This document shows, piece after piece, positions 22,827-35,699 of a stretch of 64,000 nucleotides of DNA. The position numbers and the translations under genes were made by a program. The notes beneath the pieces are model-generated. The model was not told the origin of the DNA. It made no database searches and saw only the letters and a program-made list of their open reading frames with translations. How positions within the stretch are numbered: position 1 is the stretch's first letter; the number at the start of each line of letters is the position of its first letter. The stretch comes from Limnanthes douglasii subsp. nivea. Taxonomy: Eukaryota > Streptophyta > Magnoliopsida > Brassicales > Limnanthaceae. The DNA lies in contig JAUPFV010000002.1 of assembly GCA_036936605.1 (NCBI GenBank), positions 130,990,376-131,054,375 of the forward strand. The letters are read 5' to 3'.

Positions 22827-24150
22827 TAAAACAAAATCTAGAAAATGTTATTGTATTTCGCAACTTAAAAGTGTCATATCACTTAAGCAATAATCTACTA
22901 TGAATAAAAGATTTTGATGCTTACCAATAGATAGAAGAACTCCTATAATAATCAAATTAGTTTAAACTTCTCAGTACATGCACTGCTTAAAATCTAATAC
23001 CATGTAATCAAAACATCCCAAAACATCACAAACCGTTTATATGAATTTAGGTCAATAAATTTTATAAAATTTACAAAATAAATATAGCAACAAACTTAAA
23101 TATTCTATTAGTTAATAGATTAGTATACGCAATTAAAACAAAAATGATTAAATTTTAAACTAAATTAGAAAATATCAATATAAATAAACTCTTATCGAAA
23201 CTATAAATTATTTTGTACTAAAAACCGTTAGTCAAATGTTTTGTTTGCAAGAGAATTATTCTCGATCGTAGATTTATTGAACCAGAGTTTACAACCAACT
23301 AGTTGGTTTTCCTTTAAATAAGACATTAATACTAAATCATTGCGCATCAATTTTTAGAATTCTTCATTCTATAACGGAAACTCGAATTGGATTCTTTTGT
23401 TATATATATATTAAAAAAACGAGATAACTTAAGATATGGCAAGTTAACTATTTGTTTGACCATGAAAGTAATTTCTAATCATAAATAAAAACATCAACAA
23501 TATTGACAAATTAGAGATACATGTAAGTCTGACAAAAAATATCAGGACAAGGTACATTTATCTAAAAAGATTTTGGAATCTAATTCTTGCAATAGGAAAA
23601 CCATTGAAAATATTAAAAGAGATAAAAAGCTAAAAATGACGGGGAGATCAAATATCATAAAAATCATTGTAAGAAAAAATAAGTGTGCATCGTTCAAGTA
23701 TAAAGTATTTCATTATTGTTTAATGGTTTAATATGTTATGAGAGATGTATTCTCATCATTTTGGTTATGTTATCGAAAACGAGTTAAGTCATACGAATCA
23801 ACTTTTCAAGCTCTCGTTTGATAATTTGAGATCGAGAAGGCTATCGAACACCGATGATATATCTTCATTGTTTAAACAGATAACCAAAATCGAAAGAGGC
23901 TAAATGGAAACCACAATCCATATATCGATAAAACGGTTTAATGGTATCATTTTGATATTTTTTTTGTATTGCCTCACCCCGAACCTCTTCTATAGATATA
24001 AAAAAGGACGAAAATTTATTTAATTTGGATTACGTGCAGCTAAACCACCTCACCTGATAACTCAATAACTTGGCTTATTTCATCAAGATTCTAACAGAAA
24101 CTCAAGGTCTACCTCATCGCCCGACATCTCTGTTACACCATCACCTAGTA
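22827..24150. other. No gene seen; may hold a decayed LTR
   Basis: Plain AT-rich DNA with no recognisable protein motif. Since the gypsy remnant starts just after it, a decayed 5' LTR could lie at about 23.2-24.1 kb, but I found no second copy of the 27.2-kb LTR here. Confidence 0.35.
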
Positions 24151-26950
24151 ACTATCCTAGGTTGCTCTATTAAAAACTGGGTAGTCGAGGTAATACATTC
24201 CTTTAACAAATAATGTAGACCATAGTTTCATAGAAAAGATAATTCTCATCACACGATGATATAATATACACACCGGGAGATTAGAATACGATATCGTAGA
24301 ATTTGCGATGAAGTACACCACCGACAAGGATGTCATAGTAGAAATACATTCAACCCACTTATAAAGAGCCAAGAAGGCTAACTAAAGATTAATTCTAGTC
24401 GTTGGGAGATCATACTAAAAACTTGTTGAATGAAAAAATCAATCGTCGTAACTTAGCACACCAACATGAAACCCTCTCGATTGCCTCATATACTCTTGAT
24501 AACATCATTATCTTTGTTAGTATGAAAAGAGTTTGAAATTCACCACTGTCTATCATAATTCTCATTAAGTAGACTTCCCCAAGGTTCGACATAATATAGT
24601 TGCAATACTTCAAAGGATTAGCCAACCTGAAACATCATATGGTCTACTTCAGGCAACTGATGTAATACCTCCAGTAAGAGAACACTATCATATGTGGCTC
24701 CTTTGCACTTAGTCTTTAGAGGGATTAACTTGTATGGATATACCGAATATCGTAAGTGGCTTTAAGATATCAATTTCTCATAACTAAAAATTAAAGTTTT
24801 ATCAAACACGTAGGTTAAAAGAGTACGTACAATAATCAGACCAACTCAAAAGAAGTGGAGATGATATGAACTGACCATTAAAAATTGTTGAAAAAAACTC
24901 GAGCTTGAGAAAAAACACAAAACTTGCCTCCTCACTTTTCTCAAAGGTACGAATATTGAGGGTTACGCTCACAGCTCCCTAAAAGGTACATTCAAGAATT
25001 AGTTTCCATCATGGATTCCCTTTACATAGACCTCATTCACACCTGAACTAAGGCTAAAACAAGTTCAAATATCATACTAACAATGATTTAGAAGACGTCA
25101 CTATCATATATGAAAATATATTGTTAATAACTGGGGATATCGCAGGTTATAAGTCCAAGAATACTTCTCAACACCAGAGTAACGCTCAATGTCCTATTCA
25201 GTTATCTTATTCAAAACCATCATACGACCCTCACTTCATCCAACTTTTCGTTTTAATGGACAAGAAATGATGCCCCTAGAAACCACCTTATTGTAAGTCA
25301 TGATCTGAAGTGAAATATGGACCATGTCAAGGACCACTTAGTTTTTGGTGCTAGACGCTCGTACCCCATACAATCTCATCTTAGGAAGACCACGACTTTA
25401 TGATTGTAAAGAGGTATCATAAACTTACCACCATTGTCTTAAGTACGTAGTAGGAGAAGATCTTGGTATCACTTCTGTCTTTTAAAAGGTTGTAATATAA
25501 AGCATATCCGAGGCTCAAAAAGAGCCAACCATATAGAAATTACAAACTTTAGTCCATGTAGAAAATAACCCTGAGACCTTGGCTTTTACTCTCCTTGAAG
25601 TAGAAAACCGATTAGAAAATAAGTCTGAATTTGAAGCTATTTTTAAAGAATAAATGTTGGAAAAAAGAGGATATACTTGTAAGTATTAGAACAAACATAC
25701 CCCAACACTCAAGGTGCCAAATCATCCAGATATTTTAAGAAAACACATATTTTTGTGTGTGGGATAAATCTTCCCTAACAGGGATACCCGAGTTCACATC
25801 CACCCATCAAACTATGATAGATCCTCTGACAAAGTTTTTCCCACAGTAAAAATATTGAGGAATAAGTCGATAGATGGTTTGTCTATGGGTCGTATAATAG
25901 ACATAACCAACCCGTAATGGGTAGAAAACTCGTTGTTGGTACAAAGAAGTATGGAAAATAAAAGATATGTATCGAATTCATAAGACTTAACCAATTTTTC
26001 CTAATTCTCTTATCCTGCACCGACCCAATAGTCGATGTTATCGCTCAACATGAACCAATTAAATAAAAATTACATAGACCAAGACAATACGGTATTCACT
26101 ATAGAAAAAGGCGTTTATTATTACCAGGTAATCTAATTTAGATTGAAAAGGGAAAAATAAACATATAATTGAATGGTAAACTAGATATTCAAAGAACAAC
26201 ATGAAACTGAACCGACCAAATAGTTGATGCTACTAAGTGTTTTTTGGCCTCACATGAGAAATATTTCTTGGATTTTCCATCCATAAAAATGAGATTGATG
26301 TTGACCTTAAATAGATCACAACACTAGGTAAGATAATCCCATAAAAATTGTGAAAGAGATACATCAGTTGAAAGGTAAGATTAGTTTTTAAATTTGGCTA
26401 ATCAATAGAGCAGTATACAAATTCTTGCCATTCTTTAAGGTTATGTGTGGCAACAGTTATATGGATTCGTGATTGCAATGTGGATTTTGAGAAATTAAAT
26501 ATTAATTGGCTTCACTTTTAATCATACCAAGTGAATAAGAAGTGTTGACAATATATGTTAGGGTCTTAAAAAGTGATGTCAATGCGGTTATGATAACTAA
26601 AAGAAAAAAAATAGAACATATCATCTACTACAGAAGCAATGCCTTATTGGGTACTAAAACTAGGTAACTAACAGCATACAAAATAGATTTTTCCTTGGTA
26701 ACCGCAACTAGAAATCAAGGAGATATTTTCAAGCTCGCCATATCCTCGTGCCGACTGACCAACCGATCAAAAAAATCTTAAGTACACCCAAGATTTTAGA
26801 GTTTTTAGCAAAATAAGTCGTCTAATTCGATGAGTTTGAAATCAAATTTTTACTTCACAATATCATTAATGGTCACATCGTGGTTGAATTTTATTTCAGA
26901 GAGTATAATACCAATAACCTCACCTTCATAAAGAAATGAGTCTACCACCG
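24150..26950 (+). pseudogene. Ty3/gypsy retrotransposon gag-pol remnant
   Basis: Plus-strand fragments follow Ty3/gypsy order in shifting frames. Gag-like: about 24630-24760 (LKHHMVYFRQL, then FALSL). Protease: about 25225-25500, FNGQEMMPLETTLL, then VLDARTPYNLILGRP, the flap-to-C-terminal signature of plant gypsy proteases. RT: about 25830-26320, KKYGK where the family has KKNGKWR, then DQDNTVFTIEKGVYYYQ matching the DEEKTAF-to-YCYKVMPFGL block, then KYFLDF. RNase H: about 26680-26930, FSLVTATRNQGDI, then HILVPTDQPIKKILSTP and FDEFEIKF. The protease-RT-RNase H similarity is typical of the plant Tat/Athila branch. Stops and frameshifts are everywhere and no integrase was found. Short minus-strand frames at 24157-24625 and 25812-25994 are antisense shadows. 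Confidence 0.85.
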
Positions 26951-27154
26951 ACTAACTAATATATATCGATAGTGATGAGGGATGAAATTTTCAAAGCTGC
27001 ACCTTTGTTAATGAAGGGCTCAACCAAACTCTACTGTAAAATTCGAGCTAACCGTGGGCTCGAATCATAATCCAGCCAAAACCGAGCATGTAATAATGTC
27101 AAATTGTAACTTAGTCGTACCTTATTCTATAAAGGGTTTGACTAATTAAGATAA

Positions 27155-27158
<4 letters not shown>

Positions 27159-27190
<32 letters not shown>
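27159..27190. repeat. (AT)n microsatellite, 16 units
   Basis: Perfect AT alternation immediately before the LTR-like sequence. Confidence 0.95.
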
Positions 27191-27193
<3 letters not shown>

Positions 27194-27200
27194 TATTGTT

Positions 27201-27577
27201 TGTTAATAATAGGAATTAGTCTAGATTTATTTCCTAGGTGGTGATGTATTTATTTCTTATATTAGTTATGTAATCATTTCTATAAATAAGACTTCGTCAA
27301 TGGAGCAAAAATGTTCTTACTTCTTACTAATTTGTAAGAGATCTATTTCATAATATCAAATATTTGATACTCAATAATATAACGCATGCTTACGCACCTC
27401 GGCAATATTATTCACTCATATAGATCATAATCTAAAATTATTCATATTTTTCATTTAAATTCATTTCTTAGATGCAATATTTCTACATAAACACACTTAT
27501 TTTTATACATGAACAAACTTAAAATACTAGTAATTAGTATTCAGAATCTACACCGCTAGCCAGAACTCAACCGTATC
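27201..27577 (+). mobile_element. Gypsy-type LTR, about 377 bp
   Basis: It begins TGTTAATAATAGG and ends near ACCGTATCA, so has TG..CA ends. A promoter-like TATAAATAAG lies at 27281-27290, about 80 bp into it, with an AT-rich R/U5-like stretch beyond. A primer-binding-site-like sequence follows at once. I found no second copy in the window, so the pairing is unproved and the borders are approximate. Confidence 0.5.
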
Positions 27578-27578
27578 A

Positions 27579-27597
27579 TTGGCACCGTTTGTGGAAA
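27579..27597 (+). promoter_or_regulatory. Putative primer-binding site of a gypsy element
   Basis: TTGGCACCGTTTGTGGAAA resembles the TTGGCGCCGTTTGTGGGAA-type primer-binding site found 3' of the 5' LTR in many plant Ty3/gypsy elements, with a C-to-T-like change from GCG to GCA and small differences at the end. Minus-strand DNA synthesis would be primed here. Confidence 0.6.
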
Positions 27598-27599
27598 CC

Positions 27600-28280
27600 A
27601 AAAGATACCCTCAAGTTTTTTTTTAAACTTCACCTACAATATATTCATTTTAATAAAAAAACAATACTTAACACTTTGATTTAACACCCTCAATCTAACA
27701 TCATGGATCATACTGTCTGAATCCACCATATACTTACAACGACGAATCATCTCTATATTCCTATGATGTTACCACAACCGTCGCCATTATCACATCCACC
27801 ATTTTTTCCATTAACGTTGTCAAGATCTTGTATGTGCGTCGCATAACAAATGTGTAAAATTTTGATTCAATTTTTTTTTATTTTATGTTACAAATTTTGT
27901 TAAATTTCCTTACCTCTTGTGGCGAATAAATCAAAATCCTTTTACAAGAAATCAAAACCATTTGCGATAAATTGAAACCTTTTGCGGAAAATCGAAACCC
28001 TTTGAGGTGAATCCGTAAGCCTTATACGACGATTCCACAACCCTTATTCGTAAACCCGTGGTGGTTCCGTGACCCGTGCCGAATCTAGATAAAACTTTCC
28101 AAAAAGTGCAAGTTCTTTTGAGAAACACATCAATAATTTCATATATAAAAAAGATAGACCAATAATAGTAGGGTATAGGTTATCTCAATCATTTAATTTG
28201 TATATATTTTGTAAATGACTCTTAATTTAAATGACAAAACATATTATTGGTGTAATTAATATCAAGTTGCACATGTTGAT
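27600..28280. other. Possible leader/gag start of a decayed LTR element
   Basis: An ATG at about 27702 is followed after four codons by a stop. A Pro/Ser-rich stretch follows, as in some gag N-termini, but no capsid motif is visible. The piece near 27950-28080 has repeated AAATCAAAACC/AAATCGAAACCC phrases. I cannot assign it further. Confidence 0.3.
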
Positions 28281-28289
28281 GTAATTAAA

Positions 28290-28620
28290 TGGATCTCTCT
28301 AAGGCATATCTCAATAGTCAATTCGCACACGACAAACCTCGACTTAGTTCAGCGAGGCCACGACTCAGTACAACTCGACTATAACTTAGTTCAATATGGC
28401 TAAAAATCAAGTCAATTTAACATGACATATACTCAGTTCAATATGGCCTCAACTCACTTCAGCAAGGCCTCGTTTCAATAGAGCATGACCTTGACCTTGT
28501 TTAGTAAAGCTTCAGCTCAATTTAGCATCATCCAGCTCAGCTCAGGAAGGCCTCACTCAGTAGAGCATGACATTATCTTAACTCAGTTCAATATGACCTC
28601 AATTGATATAAAGACGATCT
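28290..28620 (+). repeat. Degenerate tandem repeat, about 20-30 bp unit
   Basis: Successive variants of CTCAGTTCAATATGGCCTCA and CTCAGTTCAGCAAGGCCTCG recur about 10-12 times with irregular spacing. It is less AT-rich than its surroundings. The open frame at 28485-28694 overlaps it and is not credible as a gene. Confidence 0.75.
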
Positions 28621-28699
28621 CAAAACCGTGTCATCCTAACATAATTAATTTTTCTAAACTCTTGCTTATTTATTTATTTATTTTATTTATGTAATAGAA

Positions 28700-31600
28700 A
28701 ATCAAATGCACACCAGTCTCTCAGGCCGAGTACCAGTGTCACTAGAATTCAAAGTCTGGTATCAATATGCATTAGGTTTCCAAGAGGAGCCCCAGTGTGC
28801 CCTATGCTTTTGAATCAAACACTAAATTTTTGCAAAGTGACTTTCGAGTCAGAAAACTATGTTCATGGCCCTCTCTCCAATCTTCTGAATAAGAGACCTA
28901 ACATATACTATAATAACAGGGAACTGATAAGCTCATACCTATCTTGGAATACCTATACCATATGATCAAGTACAACCGACAATCTACATAGTGGTTGGAA
29001 GACATGGATAAAAGGAAAATGTATAAATTTGGAATGCTAAACATTTATATTTTTAATTTGTTTAAGATACCTTCTAAATTTCTTGTGTTTGTTTTATGTC
29101 TTAATGCAAGACTTATATGCTCTATTAATTAAAAATGATACAAGTATGAAAGTTTATAAATTATCCTCTTTTAAACAGTTTAAGCTCAAACTCCATTCTT
29201 GGACAAATATGGAATAAAATTAAACCACAAATTTCTTGGTAGCTAAATTATAAAAACGGAAGGATACGAGAAAGTTTTAAAAAAGGTTTAAACTCTAAAC
29301 TTTGAAAGGCCCCCCTACCATAATGTCTTACATATTATAAGGGACGTAATATGAGTAAACGTTTACAAAAGACAAAATATTTATCGACAGTTATTTATTT
29401 TCATCCAAAAACCGATATTGGGTAATAACCAACCTCATTTTGTTAGTCAACTAGAGGCTCGATGATAGATACACATCCAAAAATAAGAGAAATACGATTT
29501 TCTAAAATGAGAAATATTTAAAGATGATAGATATGACTATAAAATCAATTATCTATCAAGTTTGAGGAGTAAAAAGGCTAACTTTATGTAAATAAAAATC
29601 TTACATGAAATTTCATAAACATAATAAAATAAAAGGAATCAAACCCATTTTACTAAAATAAGACAATATTTCACATGAAACCATAAGATAAAGTAAAAAT
29701 ACCTAACAAATATGCGACACACCGCAAAAATAACAATGTACACAAATATCCATCAAAGTCTAAGGGTACACAAAATAAAATAAAAGCTAAATGACCCAAT
29801 AAGAATGTAACACAATACCAAAATGTCAATTGCATAACAAAAATGACACCAACATCTCTTAAGTTAAATCAAGCAGGGAGGTATCTTCTTAAATAATGGT
29901 CAATTACTTGAAAGCCTTCTACCTCATAGGTGTTTTTTTTGCCGTTTGACGTTGGTAGACTCATTATCAAGGTAAAATTCCTTGAATATCATATCCAAGT
30001 CTAAACTATCCAAGATGACTAACAACACCGCGTTAGAGACTTGGCTCAATGGGTCAAGGAATGTTGCTTCACCATGAGGGATCAAGGCAACAATATTGTC
30101 ATTAATATTGATCTTAGACTCAAATTCCTTAGTCCTAGTTGGAGAAACAATTGGGACCTTAACTTTCTTGGTCAGATTCAAATAACAAAATGATGCCATT
30201 TTGGCCTTATGACCATACCAGGGTAACATTCTCCAACAGTTAAACAACCCCATAACAAGCCTTCTTCTCAATGTAATTCAAATACGCAATGAATATTTTT
30301 TCCTTCTTCGTATAAGTCATATCATTTTTTTCCGTTTTTACTCAGCCTCAACGAACCTATCTACAAGAAAAAAACTCAACTTTGTTAGTCTTTCCTCCTT
30401 TAACGTAACAACAACATTGAGAATTTTCCTTTCATTTTCCAAAATATTCTATAGTTAAAAGTTCGTTTTTAAAATCTACTTCTTCTTAGTTTCAACCCTC
30501 ATCATTTTCTCACCCGACATAAGAGCTTTTTTTTACTTGTAAACATATATGTATATGAGGATAACCTCTCCTCAGTGGCATGATTAATGCAATATCGACT
30601 AATGAAGCGTGATATGTATTTACTACGGTAATAAGAAATACGAGAGAATCCTAAAGACAGGTAAAACCTTCTCTGGTCTTGTATAAATGAAGGATCTTTT
30701 GGCATGATTGACCTTTTTTTAGCATACAAGTGAGCATGGTCTTTAATATTTGTTGAAAATTGACCAATTTTGTGACAAATGTGACTTGTTTTTTGGTTGA
30801 CTAACCATTATTATAAAAAAGAAATATGGTCTGTAATTTGAACTAACTTTTTATCCTCTTATCTGAAATCGATTTTGGACCTGATGGAATCCTTTAAATG
30901 TTGGCACTTGGGGCCAAGATACTTATGTGAAGATATATATATTTTGTCTCATAAAAAATAACACTTCAGTGAAACACAACATGTTTAGAATCGAGATTTT
31001 GTTGAATAAGATATAAAATTAAGACTGAAGGCTAGTAATGATTGGAATCCTAGTCCAAACTCTGAAAGTGATAAATTTGGCAGGTGGAAAGATATCGACA
31101 AAGTGTCATTGCAGCTCATGTAAATTGAATTTTCTTACCCATGAGAGTCATCAAGCGGTCTAAAATGTCTGTTAAATAAGAATTTGTCTCACGAAGTACC
31201 TTAAGCTTGCTTATCTATGTGAAAAAAGTACAAGTCGATACAAAACAAATTAATAAGTGAATTTTTTTAATATTATAACCGACGTGTCTTATTAGGTTGC
31301 TTAAACGCCAAAGGGAAAATGACACAACTCGGATCAGAAACCGATGTCTAACCGTCGTCGAAGAATAGTAAAAAAAATCTAACTTTTACTAGACTGAGAA
31401 ACACCATTGATCACCATGAGGTGTTGGTCCATATTAAATATAGAAAAAAGAGCTTGATTCTTAATGAAATAAAATAAAGTAAGCAAAAAAAGCATAAGGG
31501 TGACACCCTAAAATGTATAACACCATCAATTCAATAAGAAAGCATAACGCATTGGAAATTAGCTATCCTATGTGATATTCGTTCACGCTAAGTAATATGA

Positions 31601-31780
31601 AATGACGAGATCTAGTGGGATACATAGACCAAAATCAAATGAAAACTTGAAAAACATAGGTTCATTAGGTTTAAAGTCGCGTTTACCTATGATCGTAATT
31701 TAAAGGTTTTCGGGGCAAAGGTGATCCGGGGAGAATCGAAAGGGACCTAATCGAGGACGATGAACACTTAACCAACACAA
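28700..31780. other. Unassigned stretch with no recognised gene
   Basis: Base composition is somewhat less AT-rich than the surroundings, hinting at decayed coding sequence, probably retroelement. The longest frame is 115 codons on the minus strand (30271-29924), with an N-terminal Lys-rich part and a Leu/Asp-rich part (LLVILDSLDLDMIF); I do not recognise it. A 75-codon minus-strand frame lies at 30729-30502. No RT, integrase or transposase motif was seen. Confidence 0.35.
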
Positions 31781-31789
31781 TTATCTTTA

Positions 31790-32090
31790 ATTCGTAATTT
31801 TACACTTCTTTTAACCACTGTTTTGCAATTAGCATTTACCCTCGATTCTCAGGTCGCATATAGGTAAAAAATGGTTTTATCCTTAATTTGTATTTCCGAC
31901 TTCCTTTAATCCTTGTTTTACAATTCACATTTACCCGTGATTCATGATTAATATTTAGGTCCAAAAATATTTTTTCTACCCTCAAGTGAAGTTTTGTATT
32001 TATTTTAACCATTATTTGTAATTCTCATTAATCATTGATTCATAATTTGCGTTTTAGGTAAAAATAAATTCAAATTTAATAATTTTAAGT
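31790..32090 (+). repeat. Degenerate tandem repeat, about 90-107 bp x 3
   Basis: Three diverged units each carry TTTAACCAxTGTTTTGCAAT-like sequence, then CATTTACC-like sequence and GATTC(A/T), followed by TTTAGGT(A/C)xAAAAA. Starts are near 31795, 31890 and 31997. The GATTCATGATT-like motif also recurs at 46.4-47.06 kb. Confidence 0.65.
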
Positions 32091-32445
32091 TTTTTCATGA
32101 TTTAAAATTCACATTCATGTGAAAACACGATTCACAATTTCATTAATATTCATAATTTGAGACTTAAACGTCCAAAAAGTAATACAAGACCATCAAATGA
32201 TCTGTATTATATATATATATTGATTTGATAATTTTTTATAATTTATTTCTGAAATCAATGGAAACATATACGATCCATGTTTTTTTTATGATTCGAGTTT
32301 CTTGACATAATTAAACATACATATAATTTGATTCATTTTGGAAAAAAAAATAACTCGACGGTTTCAAGTTATTTTTGGACTTCTAAATCTTAAGATATGT
32401 TAATTTTATTTGTTTTTAAAATAAACTTCAAACATATGTTCAACC

Positions 32446-33090
32446 AGCATTTAGTGTTACAAACGGAAAAAGATACTTACGACTAAATTTATGGTTGGAT
32501 AGTTTTAGACGATACAACTAAATGATATCATCTAAATATTTTAATTTTTAATATAAAAGACAACTAAATCTACATGTATAAATTTTCTTAAGCAAGTGGC
32601 ATCTAAATGTTTACAACTAATTTTTTCATAGTAAAAGCTAAGTGGCTTTAGTAGTCGCTCTTAGGACAACTAAATGTTTGGTCTTGTGTATATAAAGGAA
32701 TAACTAAATATATACAAAATTAACTAAAACTAAAGGTGTTATAGGTCATTTTATTAAACAAATATTCTATCAACATTAATGGGACAAAAATATTTACAAC
32801 TAAATTTGTGGGTTGATGATTTTAGAGAAACCAAACAACTAGTCGTTTATAGTTACATATTTTACAGCTGAATATAAAAGACAACTAAATTTTTATATGA
32901 GAATTTTCTTAAACAGAAAATGAAAATTAAATGTTTACATCTTAATTTTGTATAACAAAAGCTAAGTGGTTTTAGTAAAATAATTAAATATTATTAGACA
33001 TTTAAATGTATGACCTTGAATATATAGCAAAACAACTAAATATATACCAGATTAACTATAATTAAATGTGATATACATGATTTTTTTACA
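32446..33090 (+). repeat. Tandem duplication, about 320 bp x 2
   Basis: Two diverged copies are offset by 317-324 bp. GACTAAATTTATGGTTG at 32481 pairs with AACTAAATTTGTGGGTTG at 32798, and GCTAAGTGGCTTTAGTA at 32637 pairs with GCTAAGTGGTTTTAGTA at 32961. Both are rich in the motif ACAACTAAA (about nine copies in all), the kind of array seen at transposon subterminal zones. Non-coding. Confidence 0.8.
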
Positions 33091-33129
33091 ACTAAATATT
33101 TGAAAGAAATTGTTAAATGTTTTAAATAA

Positions 33130-35370
33130 CTCTGGTAAATTTTCATAGGATGGCTAATTTTTTTACGCCAAATATACAAAAAATAAAAATAAAAATAATA
33201 TCAAACAACTAATTATCAACATTAAATCAACTAGTAAATCCGCTGTACGATATGAAAAGTGAAAAATAAATATAAGCAGCATAACTTTGATTAAATTTTA
33301 TAAACATATAAAGATGTAATACTTTGTTGGTTCTCTTATTTCTAAATTTTTTACATCCAGTGCTTTGAACATAAATAAAATGTTTCAAACTATTTATTGG
33401 ATACTTATCATATAGTAAGCAAGAAGACCATGGTTACGCATGAGGCTCTTACTTTAGATATCCCTCATAACACTTTGATTAATGTAAGTAATCTATGTGT
33501 CTGCGAAAAAACAAATTATTGTTCTTCTTGAAAACAACTTACTTTTTATGAATGTAAAAGAGCAACCAAGACAACAATTTTTTTTATGGGATTAAAAATA
33601 GATGATAAGCATACACATGGAATAAAATAGGACATATCTTGTATGTATATTCTAGTTTTAGCTTATCTTTCATTTATTTCAGTAAACAATGAAGAGTTTC
33701 ATTGATTATTAACATTTTATTGCCGGTATTACTTATAATTTCTAAGTCTAGCTCTGAATTTATACAAAGCTAGTTGTTTGTTGATTAACTATTTGAATTC
33801 TAGAAGTTAGATATTTTGTGTGTGTTTATTCTATTTGATTGAAAAATAATCTAAACTAAATCTTATACAAAACATATAAGAAATAAAAGTATAATTATTG
33901 TGTAGTACGATACTACTTCAAAAGTTTATAACTTCATTTATAAACGCGTAACATACTAAAGTATTATTAACATTACAAATTAACTATTACATTTGAGTTG
34001 GTCTTACTACTTGTTATACTGGATTTTTATTATGCACCATATCTTATTTCCCGACTTGGTATATGTATAATCCATCATTTTACTTATATAAATAATATAA
34101 TTATGTTAAAATATTATTCATATGTGTAGTTTGTAATATCATCCATAATCTAATCCTAAGTTAAACTATATAAAATCATGTTCACTTTTTTCTACTAAAT
34201 TGGCTTACGGCTGGATCACAGAGTTAGGAAGGTTGTGAGCCACATTGTATTCACAAAACTGAGCTATTACGGCTAGATAAGCGTGAATTGACTCCAAACT
34301 ACAAAGAACGAACAAACAATATTTGCATTTAACTCAAAAAGACAATTATCAAAGTGGCTAGCGTAACCACAAGACCTACCAAACCAACTTTATCATTTCA
34401 ATTTATAAAATAAAAGAAACTATAATAAAAACAAATATTATTACAAGATGGCATACATTAAAAATCACACAAACATGTTCGTTAATGGATAATCCTTCTG
34501 TGAAATGTATTTGTTGATCAAGAAGCCAAAATAGTATGGTAAGTAAATCAACATGCACCATATAGCATGCACCATATAAAGAAGCTCTTTTGTGCTTTTA
34601 AATATTATTTCATTCACAAATATTTTTATGTCACCAATATGAATTGACAACTACCCCACCTCATCCATATCATTATAATGACTTTCTGCTCTGTTACAGA
34701 AGTCATCCACCATCTCGGAGAAACTTATTATGATGTTATCTAGTCAAATTCACAACACAAGTTATTTAGAGAGTGAGTGGTAGAAGGAAGGACAACTAAT
34801 AATAAGATATAAACCAACTTTGAAACTCACTCGTGTCTTGTTCAACTGGAGTTAAGTCCTTTTTACATTCTTATTTACTTTTGGTATTATGAAAGTAGTG
34901 ACTCCTGTAACTTTATTAATTTAGATACATTGAAAAAACCAGTGCATATGATCTACTACAAATTATCACATACATCAATAAGAAGAATTGTTTACCAAAA
35001 AATTGTGATATGAGCTATAATAACTTTCAAACTGACATGACACACTAACAAATGTCTAAACATATTCTCTTTTAAGCATTGCACTACCAATGAAGTTTTA
35101 TTTAAAAAACGTGCAAGACTTGAATAATGAAATAAATAATAAGTATTATTAAATATTCAAAAGAAATTACTAAAAGTTCTACAAGCTAAGTAGTTAAATA
35201 TATGTAAATGATTAAGTTATTTTAAAATATTACACATTTAATTGTCAAATTAATCACATGTAATTATGTGGACATATAAATGTATTGACAATTAAATTTT
35301 TATTTTTTAATCCATGTTTGTATTAATAAAGAAACATTGAATGTTTTATAGAAATGTAGTAAGAAACAAC
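33130..35370. other. AT-rich stretch, no gene seen
   Basis: It lies between two ACAACTAAA-type repeat arrays and could be the interior of a non-autonomous transposon. The 61-codon minus-strand frame at 34650-34465 has no recognisable domain. No terminal inverted repeat could be fixed. Confidence 0.35.
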
Positions 35371-35374
35371 TAAT

Positions 35375-35698
35375 GATTTTTGTTTAGTTGTTTTTAAGTT
35401 ATAATTGGTAGGTAAATCTAGGTTAAAAACAAATGTCATACATATTTACATATCAAGCTAACTAAAATTAAATATTTACCAATACGATGTTAAAAACATC
35501 TAAATATTTATGTTTAGTTGTTTTAGGTTACACTTGGAAGATGCTAGATTAAAGACACATAACATATATTTGCCTCTCAACCTAGCCACAACTAAATATT
35601 TATGTTTAGATGTATTATGATAAAATTGGTAAGTAAGCCCTAGGCTAAAAAACATATACCATACATTTACTCATCAAGCTAGCTGCACCTAAATATTT
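35375..35698 (+). repeat. Degenerate tandem repeat, about 93-131 bp x 3
   Basis: Three units begin TTTxTGTTTAGTTGTTTTA near 35376, 35503 and 35598, then continue with TTGGTAxGTAA, CTAGGTTAAAAACA, ATACATATTTAC and TCAAGCTAGCT-like phrases. The TTTAGTTGT element is the reverse complement of the ACAACTAA motif in the 32.4-33.1 kb array. Confidence 0.75.
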
Positions 35699-35699
35699 G

